Shown here: piece by piece, positions 52,265 to 61,414 of the stretch
Numbering within the stretch: the first letter of the stretch is position 1
Layout: every line of letters begins with the position of its first letter
Assembly (NCBI RefSeq): GCF_006149005.1
Contig: NZ_VBSL01000019.1
Span: 38,560 to 102,559, forward strand
DNA length: 64,000 nt
Source: Larkinella sp. C7
Lineage (GTDB): Bacteria > Bacteroidota > Bacteroidia > Cytophagales > Spirosomataceae
Direction: 5' to 3'
Position numbers and translations under genes: made by a program
Notes under the pieces: model-generated
Databases searched by the model: none
What the model was told of the DNA's origin: nothing
What the model saw: only the letters and a program-made list of their open reading frames with translations

Positions 52265-54652
52265 GTGAAAGCATCCTCTACTCTTGCAAAGCTATTTTTT
52301 GCATTAGCGACCATTTCTGCGGCAGCACAAACCCCGGCAACCATGTCGGGGTTTGTCTGGGAAATGGGCAATCGCAAGCCTCTTTCCGGCGTTCACGTTT
52401 ATTGGGCCGGCCACCAGACGGGGACGGTTACCGATGCCGCCGGTTTTTATACCTTGTCCGTTCCGGCCAAAGATAGCCTGACACTAATTTTTTCATTTGT
52501 GGGTTCCGAAACAATCACCCGCACCCTTCTTCCAAACGCTAAGCAGACACTTGACATATACCTGACGCCCGGGCAAACCCTGACCGAAGTGTTGGTTAAA
52601 AGTCAGTTGGCCCGGCCAAAAGACAGCGACAATGCCCAACTCAGCCGCATCGAAGTTCCGATGGCCCAGCTCCAAAAAATACCGGCTTTGCTGGGCGAAA
52701 AAGATGTACTGAAAGTGATCCAGCTTTTGCCGGGTGTTCAGAAAGGATCGGAAGGAAACGCGGGCGTTTATGTCCGGGGCGGTGGGCCAGATCAGAATCT
52801 GATCATGGTCGACGAAGCGGTGGTCTACAATCCCAGCCACCTGCTCGGCTTTTTCTCGGTATTCAACGGCGACGCCCTGAAGGGAGTCGAACTGACGAAA
52901 GGCGGTTTTCCGGCGCGGTACGGCGGTCGGCTGTCGTCGGTCATCGAAATGGGCATGAAAGAAGGCGATAAGAACAACCTGCATGGTACGGGCAGCATCG
53001 GTCTGATTGCTTCCCGCTTAACGCTCGAAGGCCCGTTGCAGAAAGGCAAAGCGTCATTTCTGGTGTCGGCGCGGCAGTGTTATTTGGGATTGCTGACGCA
53101 GGCACTCTCGCCGGGCCCGGAATCCGGCCTTCCGACCCGCTCCGGTTTCTACGATTACAACGCCAAAATTTCGTTCGACCTGGGCCCGCGCGACCGCGTT
53201 TATCTGAGTGGTTACACGGGAGCCGATCAGTTCACCAGCCAGCGGATTTATAACGACCGCACACTTGAATCCGGGCTTGGCTGGGGCAATTCAACGGGTA
53301 CCCTGCGCTGGAGCCACCGGTTTTCCAATCGCGTATCGGGTCATACAGCGCTGGTTTTCAGTCAGTACAAAATGCGGGTTTCCAACGAAGAAACGGCCAC
53401 GATTGCCAACCAGGCCGGGGCGGTTTTCCGGCTGGAATATCTGTCGGGCATCCGGGATTTTACGCTGAAACACGACCTCGATGTCTATGCCGGGTCGACG
53501 CATCAACTGCGGTTTGGTTTTCAGGCAACGTCTCACCGGTTTACGCCCAGCGCGGTGGTTTCGGCCAAGCTGGAAACCGGCTCACCGTCGATGCGGGCCG
53601 ATCAGGCCATCGAGGTGATTGAATCCGGAGTTTATGCCGAAGATTTCTGGCAACCAACAAACCGCTGGCGCATCAATGCCGGGTTGCGGCTGAGTTATTT
53701 CTGGCACAAAGATGCGCAGTATGTCCGGCCGGAGCCCCGCCTGTCGGTGGCCTACAAACTGCCAGCCGACTGGACGCTGAAAGGAGCCTATGCGATGATG
53801 AACCAGTATGTACACATGCTGTCGAGTTCGGGTGCCGGTCTGCCCACCGACCTGTGGGTCCCCACCACCGACCGGGTGAAACCGCAACAGTCTGAACAAC
53901 TGGCCATTGGGGTTGTGAAAGATTTCAACGCCGACATTGCGCTCACCGTCGAGGGCTATCACAAAACGATGACCAACAACATCAGCTACAAGGAGGGTGC
54001 CAGTTTTCTGCTGACCAACACCACGGCCACGGGAGCACCCGCCCGCTGGGAGGATAATGTGACGGCGGGGAAAGGCTGGTCGTATGGGGGCGAGGTGATG
54101 CTCCAGAAAAAAACCGGTCGCTTATCCGGGTGGCTGGGCTACACGCTGTCGTGGACGCAATGGCAGTTTGCGGATCTGAACGGCGGCCGGAAATTCTTTC
54201 CGCGCTACGACCGTCGGCACGACTTCTCGGTGGTTGGCGTATATGAGCTCCGTCAGCGGTGGACGGTATCGGGAACGTGGGTATACGGAACCGGGCAGGC
54301 CCTGACGGTTCCGCTGTCGCGGTACGCCGTGAGTGCCAATAACCCGGATCATTCCAACCCCACCGCCAGCCCGTTTATCGACACCCGAAACGTGAAAGAT
54401 TACGGCGAAAAGAACAGTTTCCGGGCCGAAGCCTTCCACCGGATGGACCTCAGCCTGCAATACCATACCAGGAGAAAATCGCGCGAAAGTATTTGGGAAT
54501 TAAGTGTTTACAATGCCTATAACCGGCGAAATCCTTTTTATTATTCGCTGGAAGGGAAAGTGGAAATCGACAATAAACCGTCGAAGTCGGTGCTCTATCG
54601 GTATTCGCTCTTTCCGGTCGTTCCCACGGTCAGTTACACGTTCAAGTTTTAA
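52265..54652 (+). CDS. TonB-dependent receptor with N-terminal CarboxypepD-like domain
   Basis: A 795-residue outer-membrane transporter, GTG start, signal peptide ATISAAAQ. Residues about 28-105 form the carboxypeptidase-D regulatory-like domain (SGFVWEMGNRKPLSGVHVYW, VTDAAGFYTLSVP). The plug follows (VIQLLPGVQKGSEGNAGVYV, DQNLIMVDEAVVYNP, GGFPARYGGRLSSVIEM), then the beta-barrel to the typical C-terminal VSYTFKF. Ligand unknown; partner lipoprotein is the DUF4249 gene downstream, separated by a tandem hairpin array. Confidence 0.94.
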   Translation: MKASSTLAKLFFALATISAAAQTPATMSGFVWEMGNRKPLSGVHVYWAGHQTGTVTDAAGFYTLSVPAKDSLTLIFSFVGSETITRTLLPNAKQTLDIYLTPGQTLTEVLVKSQLARPKDSDNAQLSRIEVPMAQLQKIPALLGEKDVLKVIQLLPGVQKGSEGNAGVYVRGGGPDQNLIMVDEAVVYNPSHLLGFFSVFNGDALKGVELTKGGFPARYGGRLSSVIEMGMKEGDKNNLHGTGSIGLIASRLTLEGPLQKGKASFLVSARQCYLGLLTQALSPGPESGLPTRSGFYDYNAKISFDLGPRDRVYLSGYTGADQFTSQRIYNDRTLESGLGWGNSTGTLRWSHRFSNRVSGHTALVFSQYKMRVSNEETATIANQAGAVFRLEYLSGIRDFTLKHDLDVYAGSTHQLRFGFQATSHRFTPSAVVSAKLETGSPSMRADQAIEVIESGVYAEDFWQPTNRWRINAGLRLSYFWHKDAQYVRPEPRLSVAYKLPADWTLKGAYAMMNQYVHMLSSSGAGLPTDLWVPTTDRVKPQQSEQLAIGVVKDFNADIALTVEGYHKTMTNNISYKEGASFLLTNTTATGAPARWEDNVTAGKGWSYGGEVMLQKKTGRLSGWLGYTLSWTQWQFADLNGGRKFFPRYDRRHDFSVVGVYELRQRWTVSGTWVYGTGQALTVPLSRYAVSANNPDHSNPTASPFIDTRNVKDYGEKNSFRAEAFHRMDLSLQYHTRRKSRESIWELSVYNAYNRRNPFYYSLEGKVEIDNKPSKSVLYRYSLFPVVPTVSYTFKF

Positions 54653-54674
54653 ACCGAGTATTGAATACAATCCC

Positions 54675-54873
54675 GTACAGCGAATGCAATGGCGCATTTC
54701 TGTACGATCATCAATGTGCAGTGGGTGTAATGGAGCACCCCTGTACCCCTGATTATCAAGTACAGTGGGTGTAATGGAGCACTCCTGTGCGGTTTTTAAA
54801 GTGCAACTGGTGCAATGGAGCACCGTTGTGCGGGTTCTGAAGTACAAGGAGTGCAATGGAGTACTCCTTGTGC
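54675..54873 (+). repeat. Tandem array of five covarying 31-32 base hairpins
   Basis: Units start at 54675, 54716, 54760, 54801 and 54842 (periods 41, 44, 41, 41) and end 30-31 bases later. Each folds into a 12-13 bp stem with a hexaloop AATGGA (AATGGC in the first). Units 1-4 have a one-base bulge at the seventh position. Pairs change together between copies: sixth pair G-C in units 1-3 and A-U in 4-5. Several pairs are G-U on the plus strand (A-C on the minus), so the RNA is plus-strand, in the receptor-DUF4249 intercistronic region. The 262-base gap contains nothing else. Confidence 0.85.
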
Positions 54874-54913
54874 GGTTTTAGTGAATAACTCTCTGTCTTA
54901 CCCACTTATTACC

Positions 54914-55852
54914 ATGAAACGGATATACGTTGTATCTCTGCTTGTTATGCTATTGGCCACCAGTTGCCAGAATATGCGTCAGGAAATTGAGCCCGAAGGG
55001 TTAACGCAAGTCGCTAAAAAGCTGGTCCTGATTGGATTCATTTCTCCGCAGGACACGGTTTTAGCCATCAAGGTGAACAGTACCCGCCCCGTCGCTGACC
55101 CCAATTACACGACAAATTACGGCGTGGTCCGGGATGCCAAAGTAACGCTCACGGCCGGTAGCCGGTCGATTCAACTCACGTATAACGGCAAGAACGATTA
55201 TTACCAGGCTGATCCGAAAAAATTTCCGATTCGGGCGGGCGAGACGTATCAGCTCACGGCGCAAACCCCCGACGGCCTGAGTGCCTCCGGTGTCTGTACG
55301 ATTCCGCAGGCCCTGCGCCTGCAACAGGTCCGGCTCGATTCGTCGGAGGACGCCAGCCGTCAGAAAGAATATTTTGTCCGGTATTATTGGCAGGATGCGC
55401 CGTCCGTAACCAACTATTACCAGACTATTGGGGTCTTTGCCTATGCGAAGTCGTGCCCTACCTGCAAAGCGGAAGCAGGCACGAAACCCAAGGCTGAAAC
55501 CACGCCGGTTCTGTTTGAATCGCTGGGAACCGTCAACACGCTGTTGTCGGACGGTGCCAGAGATGGTAAAATGCTGGAATCGTACCGGGGGCTTCTGAAC
55601 CAGAGTCCCACGACAACCCAGACTGTGTCTGATAAAATGACGTTCGTTAACCTGTATGACAAGGCCACCGTGAAGGCGAGCTTACTCCATGTGGATGAGG
55701 CTTATTACAAGTATCACCAGGCCCTGGAACTGCAAAAAAAATCGGATGGAAACCCGTTTGCGGAGCCGGTTTTATTGCCCAATACCATCACGGGTGGCCT
55801 GGGTTGCTTCGCCGGTTACAACCAATCGACGATAATGGCAACCTTTAAATAA
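54914..55852 (+). CDS. DUF4249 lipoprotein, partner of TonB receptor
   Basis: A 312-residue lipoprotein starting at the ATG at 54914 (lipobox ATSC, Cys at residue 18). It matches DUF4249 proteins that sit next to TonB-dependent receptors in Bacteroidota: KLVLIGFISPQDTVLAIKVN, VVRDAKVTLTAGSRSIQLTY and AGETYQLTAQTPDGLSASGV (extracellular Ig-like strands), with a Cys pair in KSCPTCKAE. It likely lies at the outer membrane and helps the receptor bind substrate. It follows the receptor after the hairpin array; co-transcription is inferred. Confidence 0.9.
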   Translation: MKRIYVVSLLVMLLATSCQNMRQEIEPEGLTQVAKKLVLIGFISPQDTVLAIKVNSTRPVADPNYTTNYGVVRDAKVTLTAGSRSIQLTYNGKNDYYQADPKKFPIRAGETYQLTAQTPDGLSASGVCTIPQALRLQQVRLDSSEDASRQKEYFVRYYWQDAPSVTNYYQTIGVFAYAKSCPTCKAEAGTKPKAETTPVLFESLGTVNTLLSDGARDGKMLESYRGLLNQSPTTTQTVSDKMTFVNLYDKATVKASLLHVDEAYYKYHQALELQKKSDGNPFAEPVLLPNTITGGLGCFAGYNQSTIMATFK

Positions 55853-55938
55853 TATTTTTTCCAGGGATAGTAATTTTTATCAAGTTTTATTGCGTACAAA
55901 TACTCAATTTTTGTTACTATTGTATACTTCTTTGAAAG

Positions 55939-56277
55939 ATGCCCCAATCAACCATGAAAGACTATATCGTTGTCCATTATGATGGCAACAGCACGAATCT
56001 TACCTACACCGATACGGAAGAAGACGCCCGCGCTTATCTTGCTGCGCTGATTACTACTAATCAGGTACGTAAAGATGATACTTTGTCCATCGTTCGGGTC
56101 TGTGACGACTATCTGGTCTATTTCAAACGTCGGAATAATACACTCAAAACCGTTCTGGGAAAAAAGGCGCAGACTTCGGTAAGCTGGAGCGAGTTCTGGC
56201 TGGGGCCAACCCAGGAATTACTTACAAAGCTGTATAAAAAATTAGCCAATTTAGGCGTTGCTTCCGGGGGGCGGTAG
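55939..56277 (+). CDS. Hypothetical small protein
   Basis: A 112-residue protein with no signal peptide. The sequence MKDYIVVHYDGNSTNLTYTD and VRKDDTLSIVRVCDDYLVYF suggests a small alpha/beta domain; the C-terminal half (ELLTKLYKKLANLG) is helical. Start could be the ATG at 55939 or the one at 55954. I recognise no family. It precedes the two-TM-protein operon by 142 bases on the same strand and could belong to it. Confidence 0.6.
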   Translation: MPQSTMKDYIVVHYDGNSTNLTYTDTEEDARAYLAALITTNQVRKDDTLSIVRVCDDYLVYFKRRNNTLKTVLGKKAQTSVSWSEFWLGPTQELLTKLYKKLANLGVASGGR

Positions 56278-56419
56278 GGCATCTCTTCCTCACCGTTCTT
56301 CCGGCCGGTACACCGAAACTATAGGTTTTCCTGTACCCAAAATGTAGGTCTTTGCGGATTGAATGGGGGAGCCCAGAACGAGACCTTTGTTACGGTCAAT
56401 CCATCTAACAAAGGCTCTC

Positions 56420-57745
56420 ATGCACGCTGTTTCTACCCCCGCTCCTCAACCGGTTCGTACCGCCGAATCCGATCCCCAAAATGACGGTTTTTTTGCGGTA
56501 CTCTACGACATTATCCGGAATCACCCGCTGCTCTTCACGGCGTTTTTCATGATTCCTTTTCTGGCATTACTGATTTCACTGGGTTTGAAATGGTACTATG
56601 TCTTTCACGATACGACGCATTACTTGTCTGATTTTCAAATCGATCCCGTAACCGGAACGTGGACGGATGCCCGGGCGTATTTCAATCCGGGTCTCGACAA
56701 ATACATCCGTGAACTCGACATTGCCGGTTTGCTCGGTGGGATTGTCGGGATTTTCATCGGTTTGTACGTCACGGTTACGACGGAGAAAGCCAACCGCCTG
56801 AAGGAACGGCTGAATCAGCAGGAAATGGAGCACATCAAAACCCAGACCAATCTGCTGGTGCAGGCTACGCAGTCGCTCAACACACTGATGATCGACGTGA
56901 GCGGCAAAGTCAACGAAAAGGTGTTGCTGATGGAAGGCTCCGACGAGGTGCTGAAAGGCATTGGCCGGGTGGTCGAATCGGCACAGTCGCAGGGCAATGA
57001 TCTGCTCGTTCTGTCCAATACTGCCCGGGTCGAAGGCATTGCGCCGTTTCGGATGGATTACGTCGCCAAACACGCCGACCTGAAACCGCACGAACTCCGG
57101 AATGCGACCCAGTTCGACTACGCCCGCAAAGCCGAAGGGCTGCAACGCGACTGCACGGACGTGGAAAACAAGCTGAAAGGAGCCGCCATCTACCTCCAGA
57201 ATATGGGCAGCGACGCCCATGTCGAGTTCGTGACCCTCAACGACCAGAACGAAGGAGCGAGTCACGCCTTTCTGAAATACCTCGGCAAAGTTATCAACGA
57301 GCATGTTCTGGTAGAAACCTACCGCCCCGGCAGCAACGCCCTGTTGAGCCAAACCGACAGCGTTCCGCATCACAACCGGTTTTTAATTCCGTCGTCGGCA
57401 ACCGAACCGACCGATCCCAAAGCGCTGCTGGTGAATCAATTGTATGCCGAACACACCCAGGCGATTCGGGAAATGCAGGAACTGGGTATCCGGATTACGA
57501 AGGCCAACAAGACGCTGCCCGTTCAATTGTTCATCAGCGCCCCCCGCGAAAACAAACCGGGAATCTACCGGGGTCTGTGCGTCTGTATTCTCGGCAGCGG
57601 TTCCAGCACGAGCGGCCGGGCCACCAAATTGACGGCTTTTTTGACCGAAGATCCGCACATCGTGGCCTCGATGACCGAGCTTTTCTACGACTACCAGACC
57701 GACGGTAAACTGAACACCCAGGAATTTATCCGCCAGATGATCTGA
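56420..57745 (+). CDS. Two-TM membrane protein with large cytoplasmic domain, exporter/kinase partner
   Basis: A 441-residue protein starting at the ATG at 56420. Helix 1 (LLFTAFFMIPFLALLISLGL) and helix 2 (IAGLLGGIVGIFIGLYVTVT) at about 35-60 and 105-130 flank a short loop. The rest is cytoplasmic: a coiled-coil-like stretch (KANRLKERLNQQEMEHIKTQ), then a mixed domain (VEFVTLNDQNEGASHAFLKY, HHNRFLIPSSATEPTD, LPVQLFISAPRENKPGIYRG, CVCILGSGSS). It resembles no family I know; a link to phospholipase-D-like effectors cannot be supported. Its TGA overlaps the next gene's ATG (TGATG), so it is coupled to the ABC exporter. Confidence 0.75.
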   Translation: MHAVSTPAPQPVRTAESDPQNDGFFAVLYDIIRNHPLLFTAFFMIPFLALLISLGLKWYYVFHDTTHYLSDFQIDPVTGTWTDARAYFNPGLDKYIRELDIAGLLGGIVGIFIGLYVTVTTEKANRLKERLNQQEMEHIKTQTNLLVQATQSLNTLMIDVSGKVNEKVLLMEGSDEVLKGIGRVVESAQSQGNDLLVLSNTARVEGIAPFRMDYVAKHADLKPHELRNATQFDYARKAEGLQRDCTDVENKLKGAAIYLQNMGSDAHVEFVTLNDQNEGASHAFLKYLGKVINEHVLVETYRPGSNALLSQTDSVPHHNRFLIPSSATEPTDPKALLVNQLYAEHTQAIREMQELGIRITKANKTLPVQLFISAPRENKPGIYRGLCVCILGSGSSTSGRATKLTAFLTEDPHIVASMTELFYDYQTDGKLNTQEFIRQMI

Positions 57746-59526
57746 TGAATACGTTCCTGTTGATCCGAAAATTGTGGCCCTTCGTCCGGAGCTACCGGGG
57801 AAGTCTGGCCCTGGCCCTGCTGCTGACGACCATCGGTGCCTTGCTCGCCCAGGTGACGCCCCTGGTGATGGAACACACGGTCAATACTGTCCAGAAATTA
57901 TTGAAACAACCCATTGACAAACAGGAAGTAAGCTGGGTGGTCGGAACGCTGGTCGTGATTCTGCTGGCCAAGGAAGTCCTGAGCTTATTGGTACAACTGG
58001 GGCAGAAGTTTCTGAGCGACCGCATCCGGTTTCGCATGGCCGCCGATCTCTACGATTACACCATCCAGCGGATTGTTTCATACCACCTGTCCTTTTTTGC
58101 GTTGGGCCAAAACCAGACCGGAAAGCTCGAAAAACGCATCGACAAGGGCATCGAGAGCCTGACAAAAACCGTCAAAAACCTGTTTGTGGACATTGTGCCG
58201 ATGCTGGCCAATGCCGCTTTTGCGCTGATTCTGATTTATAACAAAAATGTCGGGGTGGGCGTTGTCGCCACCCTTGTGCTGCCGGTTTATGCCTACATCA
58301 GCCGCGAACAGACCAATCGCCAGAAGCAGATTCGCCGGAATATTCAGGAAATCCGGGAAAACAAGGCCAATGCGCTGTTTGGTCTGCTCGAATCCATTTT
58401 TGTTGTTAAATCCTTCGTGCGGGAAGGCTACGAACAGGGCCGCCAGCACGACCTGAACCACCGGCTGGCCGAGAACGAAATCCGCCACCACCGCACCAAT
58501 TACCTCTTCGATGGCCTGAAAAGCGTTGCCGAGCAGGTAGGAATCGTGCTGGTTTTTGTCGTAACGATCTATTTTGTCCTGAACCGCCAGATGTCCGTTG
58601 GTGCCATTTTGCTGCACATCATGCTGTTCAACAACGTGTCGGCGCCGGTTCGGCACCTGCACCGCATCTACGACGAGTACACCGAGGCCCTGGTGTATGC
58701 CGAAGGTTTTTTCGATATGATCGAGAACAACACCTACATGCTCCAGCGCGGTTCGCTGAAATCACCCATCTGGAAGGGGCATTTTGCCCTGCAAAACGTG
58801 GATTTTGTCTATCCCAACGGCAAACAGGCGTTGCGGAACATTACGCTCGAACTGCAACCCGGCAAGGTGACGGCCCTGGTGGGTTTGTCGGGGGCCGGGA
58901 AAAGCTCGGCACTGAATCTGCTGGCCGGTTTTTATGACCCGACGCGGGGCCGCGTGCTGCTCGACGGGCAACTGTTATCGGACTACGACAGCGAGTTTGT
59001 TCGGGAGAATGTCGGGCTGGTATTGCAGAAAAACCACATTTTTGCCGGTACCGTCGAAGAAAACATCCGCTATGGCAAGCTCGACACGCCTTTTGAGGCT
59101 GTGGTGGAAGCCGCCCGCCAGGCCAGTCTACACGATCAGGTGTTGCAGTTGCCGCAGGGTTACCAGACCGAAGCCCGCGCCCTGTCGGGTGGTCAGCAGC
59201 AGCGGATTGCGATTGCGCGGCTTTTCCTGAAAAACCCGCCGGTGCTGCTGCTCGACGAACCCACCGCCAGCCTCGATGCCATTACGACCGAACAGATCAA
59301 GGACAGCCTCGATGCGATCAAGCAGAACCGGACGGTTTTGATCATTTCGCACAACATCAGCCAGATCATGGACGCCGACCAGATTTATGTCATGCAGGAA
59401 GGAGAAATTGTGGGGCAGGGAACCCACGAATCGCTCTACCGCGACGGTGGTTTGTACCGCGACATCATTGATTCCAACGCCCGCTCGATGAACCTGACCC
59501 GTTTGGCGGCCACGGTTCTGGGGTAA
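57745..59526 (+). CDS. ABC exporter (fused permease and ATPase, MsbA-like)
   Basis: A 593-residue half-transporter. Six membrane helices in about 1-320 (LALALLLTTIGALLAQVTPL, LVVILLAKEVLSLLVQL and so on) precede the ATPase: Walker A GLSGAGKSSALNLL, Q-loop VGLVLQKNH, signature LSGGQQQRIAIAR, Walker B VLLLDEPTAS and H-loop ISHN. It works as a homodimer exporting lipid, peptide or drug; the ATPase motifs are complete. It is translationally coupled to the two-TM protein and followed 19 bases later by a kinase gene, so a regulated export complex is likely. Confidence 0.94.
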   Translation: MNTFLLIRKLWPFVRSYRGSLALALLLTTIGALLAQVTPLVMEHTVNTVQKLLKQPIDKQEVSWVVGTLVVILLAKEVLSLLVQLGQKFLSDRIRFRMAADLYDYTIQRIVSYHLSFFALGQNQTGKLEKRIDKGIESLTKTVKNLFVDIVPMLANAAFALILIYNKNVGVGVVATLVLPVYAYISREQTNRQKQIRRNIQEIRENKANALFGLLESIFVVKSFVREGYEQGRQHDLNHRLAENEIRHHRTNYLFDGLKSVAEQVGIVLVFVVTIYFVLNRQMSVGAILLHIMLFNNVSAPVRHLHRIYDEYTEALVYAEGFFDMIENNTYMLQRGSLKSPIWKGHFALQNVDFVYPNGKQALRNITLELQPGKVTALVGLSGAGKSSALNLLAGFYDPTRGRVLLDGQLLSDYDSEFVRENVGLVLQKNHIFAGTVEENIRYGKLDTPFEAVVEAARQASLHDQVLQLPQGYQTEARALSGGQQQRIAIARLFLKNPPVLLLDEPTASLDAITTEQIKDSLDAIKQNRTVLIISHNISQIMDADQIYVMQEGEIVGQGTHESLYRDGGLYRDIIDSNARSMNLTRLAATVLG

Positions 59527-59545
59527 GAAAAACCGCATGTGAGCC

Positions 59546-60391
59546 ATGAACCAACCAATACGAGGATACACGCTGACCCAGTGGGTGGGTTCGGGCGGGA
59601 TGGGCGAGGTGTACCAGGCCTACCACACCGCGACGCAGCGAACGGTGGCCATCAAGCTATTGAGCCGGATGGAGCAGGCCGAACGGTTTCGGAACGAAGC
59701 CGCCGTACAGGCCTCGCTGCGGCATCCGCACATTGCGCTCGTGTACGAGTTTTTTGTGGAAAATGGCCTTTCCTGCCTGGTGCTGGAATACATCGAAGGG
59801 CCGACCATCGAGCAGCATATTCGAAAAAACGGGCCTTTTCCCGAAGAAACCGCCTGGAAACTGCTGGCCCAGATTGCCTCGGCGCTGGAATATCTGCACA
59901 GCCGCGACATCGTTCACCGGGACCTGAAAGCGGGAAATATCAAAATTGCCCGACCCGGAAAAGCCAAATTGCTGGATTTTGGACTGGCGCGGGCGGCTAC
60001 TTCACCGAAGCTGACGCACGAAGGCCACCTGATCGGTACGGCGTCTTCGATGGCCCCCGAGCAGTTTTCCGGCCGGAGCAGTTCCGCGTCCGACTGCTGG
60101 GCGCTGGGGGTTTTGCTGTACGAAATGCTGACGGGGCAGCCCCCGTTTGGTGGAAACACGCAAAGTGAAATTGGCCGGCGGATTCAGAAAGGCGATTACC
60201 TCGCTCCCCACAAGCTGAATCCCGGGCTGTCGAAGGCCAGTGAGCGGCTGATCGACCGGCTGTTGACGGTGTCGCCCGACCGCCGGATGACTGCCCGGCA
60301 GGTGCTGGAGGCCCTGCATCACCCGGCTTTGCTGAACGCTCCCGACTGGCTGGGGCCGGTCCGGAAGTGGTGGGATCGGGTGAAGCCTTGA
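59546..60391 (+). CDS. Soluble Ser/Thr protein kinase (PknB-like)
   Basis: A 281-residue kinase with no membrane segment: catalytic domain only. The glycine loop is intact here (VGSGGMGEVYQAY), unlike the tandem kinases at the left edge. Lys37 in VAIK, catalytic HRDLKAGN at 124-131 and DFG at 144-146 are present. It follows the ABC exporter by 19 bases, the same strand and probably the same transcript. It may control the exporter by phosphorylation; that is inference. Its nearest relatives appear to be soluble rather than receptor-type kinases. Confidence 0.93.
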   Translation: MNQPIRGYTLTQWVGSGGMGEVYQAYHTATQRTVAIKLLSRMEQAERFRNEAAVQASLRHPHIALVYEFFVENGLSCLVLEYIEGPTIEQHIRKNGPFPEETAWKLLAQIASALEYLHSRDIVHRDLKAGNIKIARPGKAKLLDFGLARAATSPKLTHEGHLIGTASSMAPEQFSGRSSSASDCWALGVLLYEMLTGQPPFGGNTQSEIGRRIQKGDYLAPHKLNPGLSKASERLIDRLLTVSPDRRMTARQVLEALHHPALLNAPDWLGPVRKWWDRVKP

Positions 60392-60439
60392 ATTGGTGGC
60401 GGAAATCGTGTAGTTTTAAACGGCTAACCCGTTTGCTCC

Positions 60440-61399
60440 ATGGCTGTCCGATTTCTACCTGTCTTCTTTTTTCTATTCGTATTCTCCGGAGCCTTCGCGC
60501 AAAAACCGTCCGGGTCAACCTTTAAAGTGATTCCGTTGGGGGTGAAAGGCGGTATCGACGAAAGCAATCTTTCGGCTTATCTGCTGGCACCACAGGGAAC
60601 GGAGGCATACATCTGCCTGGATGCCGGAACGCTTCATGCCGGGATTGAGAAAGCGGTTCAGAATCAGGTGTTTAAAGTTAGCTCCGAAACCGTTCTGAAA
60701 GAGTACATCAAAGCCTACCTGGTCAGCCACGCCCATCTGGATCATTTGTCGGGCCTGATCATCAACTCGACGGAAGACGCCCGGAAGCCGATTTATGCAA
60801 TGGCGGCTTGCCTTGACATCCTCAAAAAAAATTATTTCAACTGGAAAAGCTGGCCCAATCTGGCCAACGAGGGGGATCAGCCGGCGTTGAGCAAATACCG
60901 GTATACGGTTCTTTCGCCGGAGAGGGAAATTCCCATCGAAGCGACGGGCATGAGCGTGCGAACTTTTCCGTTGAGTCACGGAAATTCGTACCAGAGTGCG
61001 GCTTTTCTGATCCGAAACGGCGAAGATTATATGCTGTACCTGGGCGATACCGGCCCGGATTTAATTGAAAAATCAACGCATCTGTCGCAACTCTGGCAGG
61101 CGGTTTCCCCGCTGGTTCAATCGAAAAAGCTAAAGGGGCTATTGATCGAAGTTTCGTATCCGAACGAGCAACCGGATAACCAGTTGTATGGGCATTTAAC
61201 ACCCAACTGGCTGATGCACGAACTGACGGCTTTGAGCAAATTGACCGGTGCAGCAGCCCTGGACGGATTGCCGGTTGTGATTACACACATCAAACCGGCG
61301 GGAACCAACGAAGCCGTGATTAAAAAACAACTTCGGGAAAATAATACGCTGAAATTAAAACTGATTTTTCCTGAGCAGGGATTGCTTCTCGAATTTTAA
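60440..61399 (+). CDS. Secreted class II 3',5'-cyclic-nucleotide phosphodiesterase (MBL-like)
   Basis: A 319-residue secreted metallo-enzyme with signal peptide (LPVFFFLFVFSGAFAQ). The metal motif is SHAHLDHLSGL (HxHLDH), followed by later ligands in TFPLSHGNSYQ, LYLGDTGPD and VVITHIKPAG. The sequence fits class II cyclic-nucleotide phosphodiesterases (PF02112-like), which hydrolyse cAMP. Being extracytoplasmic, it would act on external cAMP. It starts 48 bases after the kinase gene. The fold is secure and the specific substrate is inferred. Confidence 0.85.
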   Translation: MAVRFLPVFFFLFVFSGAFAQKPSGSTFKVIPLGVKGGIDESNLSAYLLAPQGTEAYICLDAGTLHAGIEKAVQNQVFKVSSETVLKEYIKAYLVSHAHLDHLSGLIINSTEDARKPIYAMAACLDILKKNYFNWKSWPNLANEGDQPALSKYRYTVLSPEREIPIEATGMSVRTFPLSHGNSYQSAAFLIRNGEDYMLYLGDTGPDLIEKSTHLSQLWQAVSPLVQSKKLKGLLIEVSYPNEQPDNQLYGHLTPNWLMHELTALSKLTGAAALDGLPVVITHIKPAGTNEAVIKKQLRENNTLKLKLIFPEQGLLLEF

Positions 61400-61414
61400 C
61401 ATTTCTATTTACCC

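Noticed and set aside
54675..54873. CRISPR array at the tandem hairpins
   Set aside because: Units are whole hairpins spaced by only 9-13 bases, with no spacers of constant length and no cas genes.
56420..57745. Phospholipase D-like nuclease
   Set aside because: No HxKxxxxD motif is present; the HHNRF sequence does not satisfy it.
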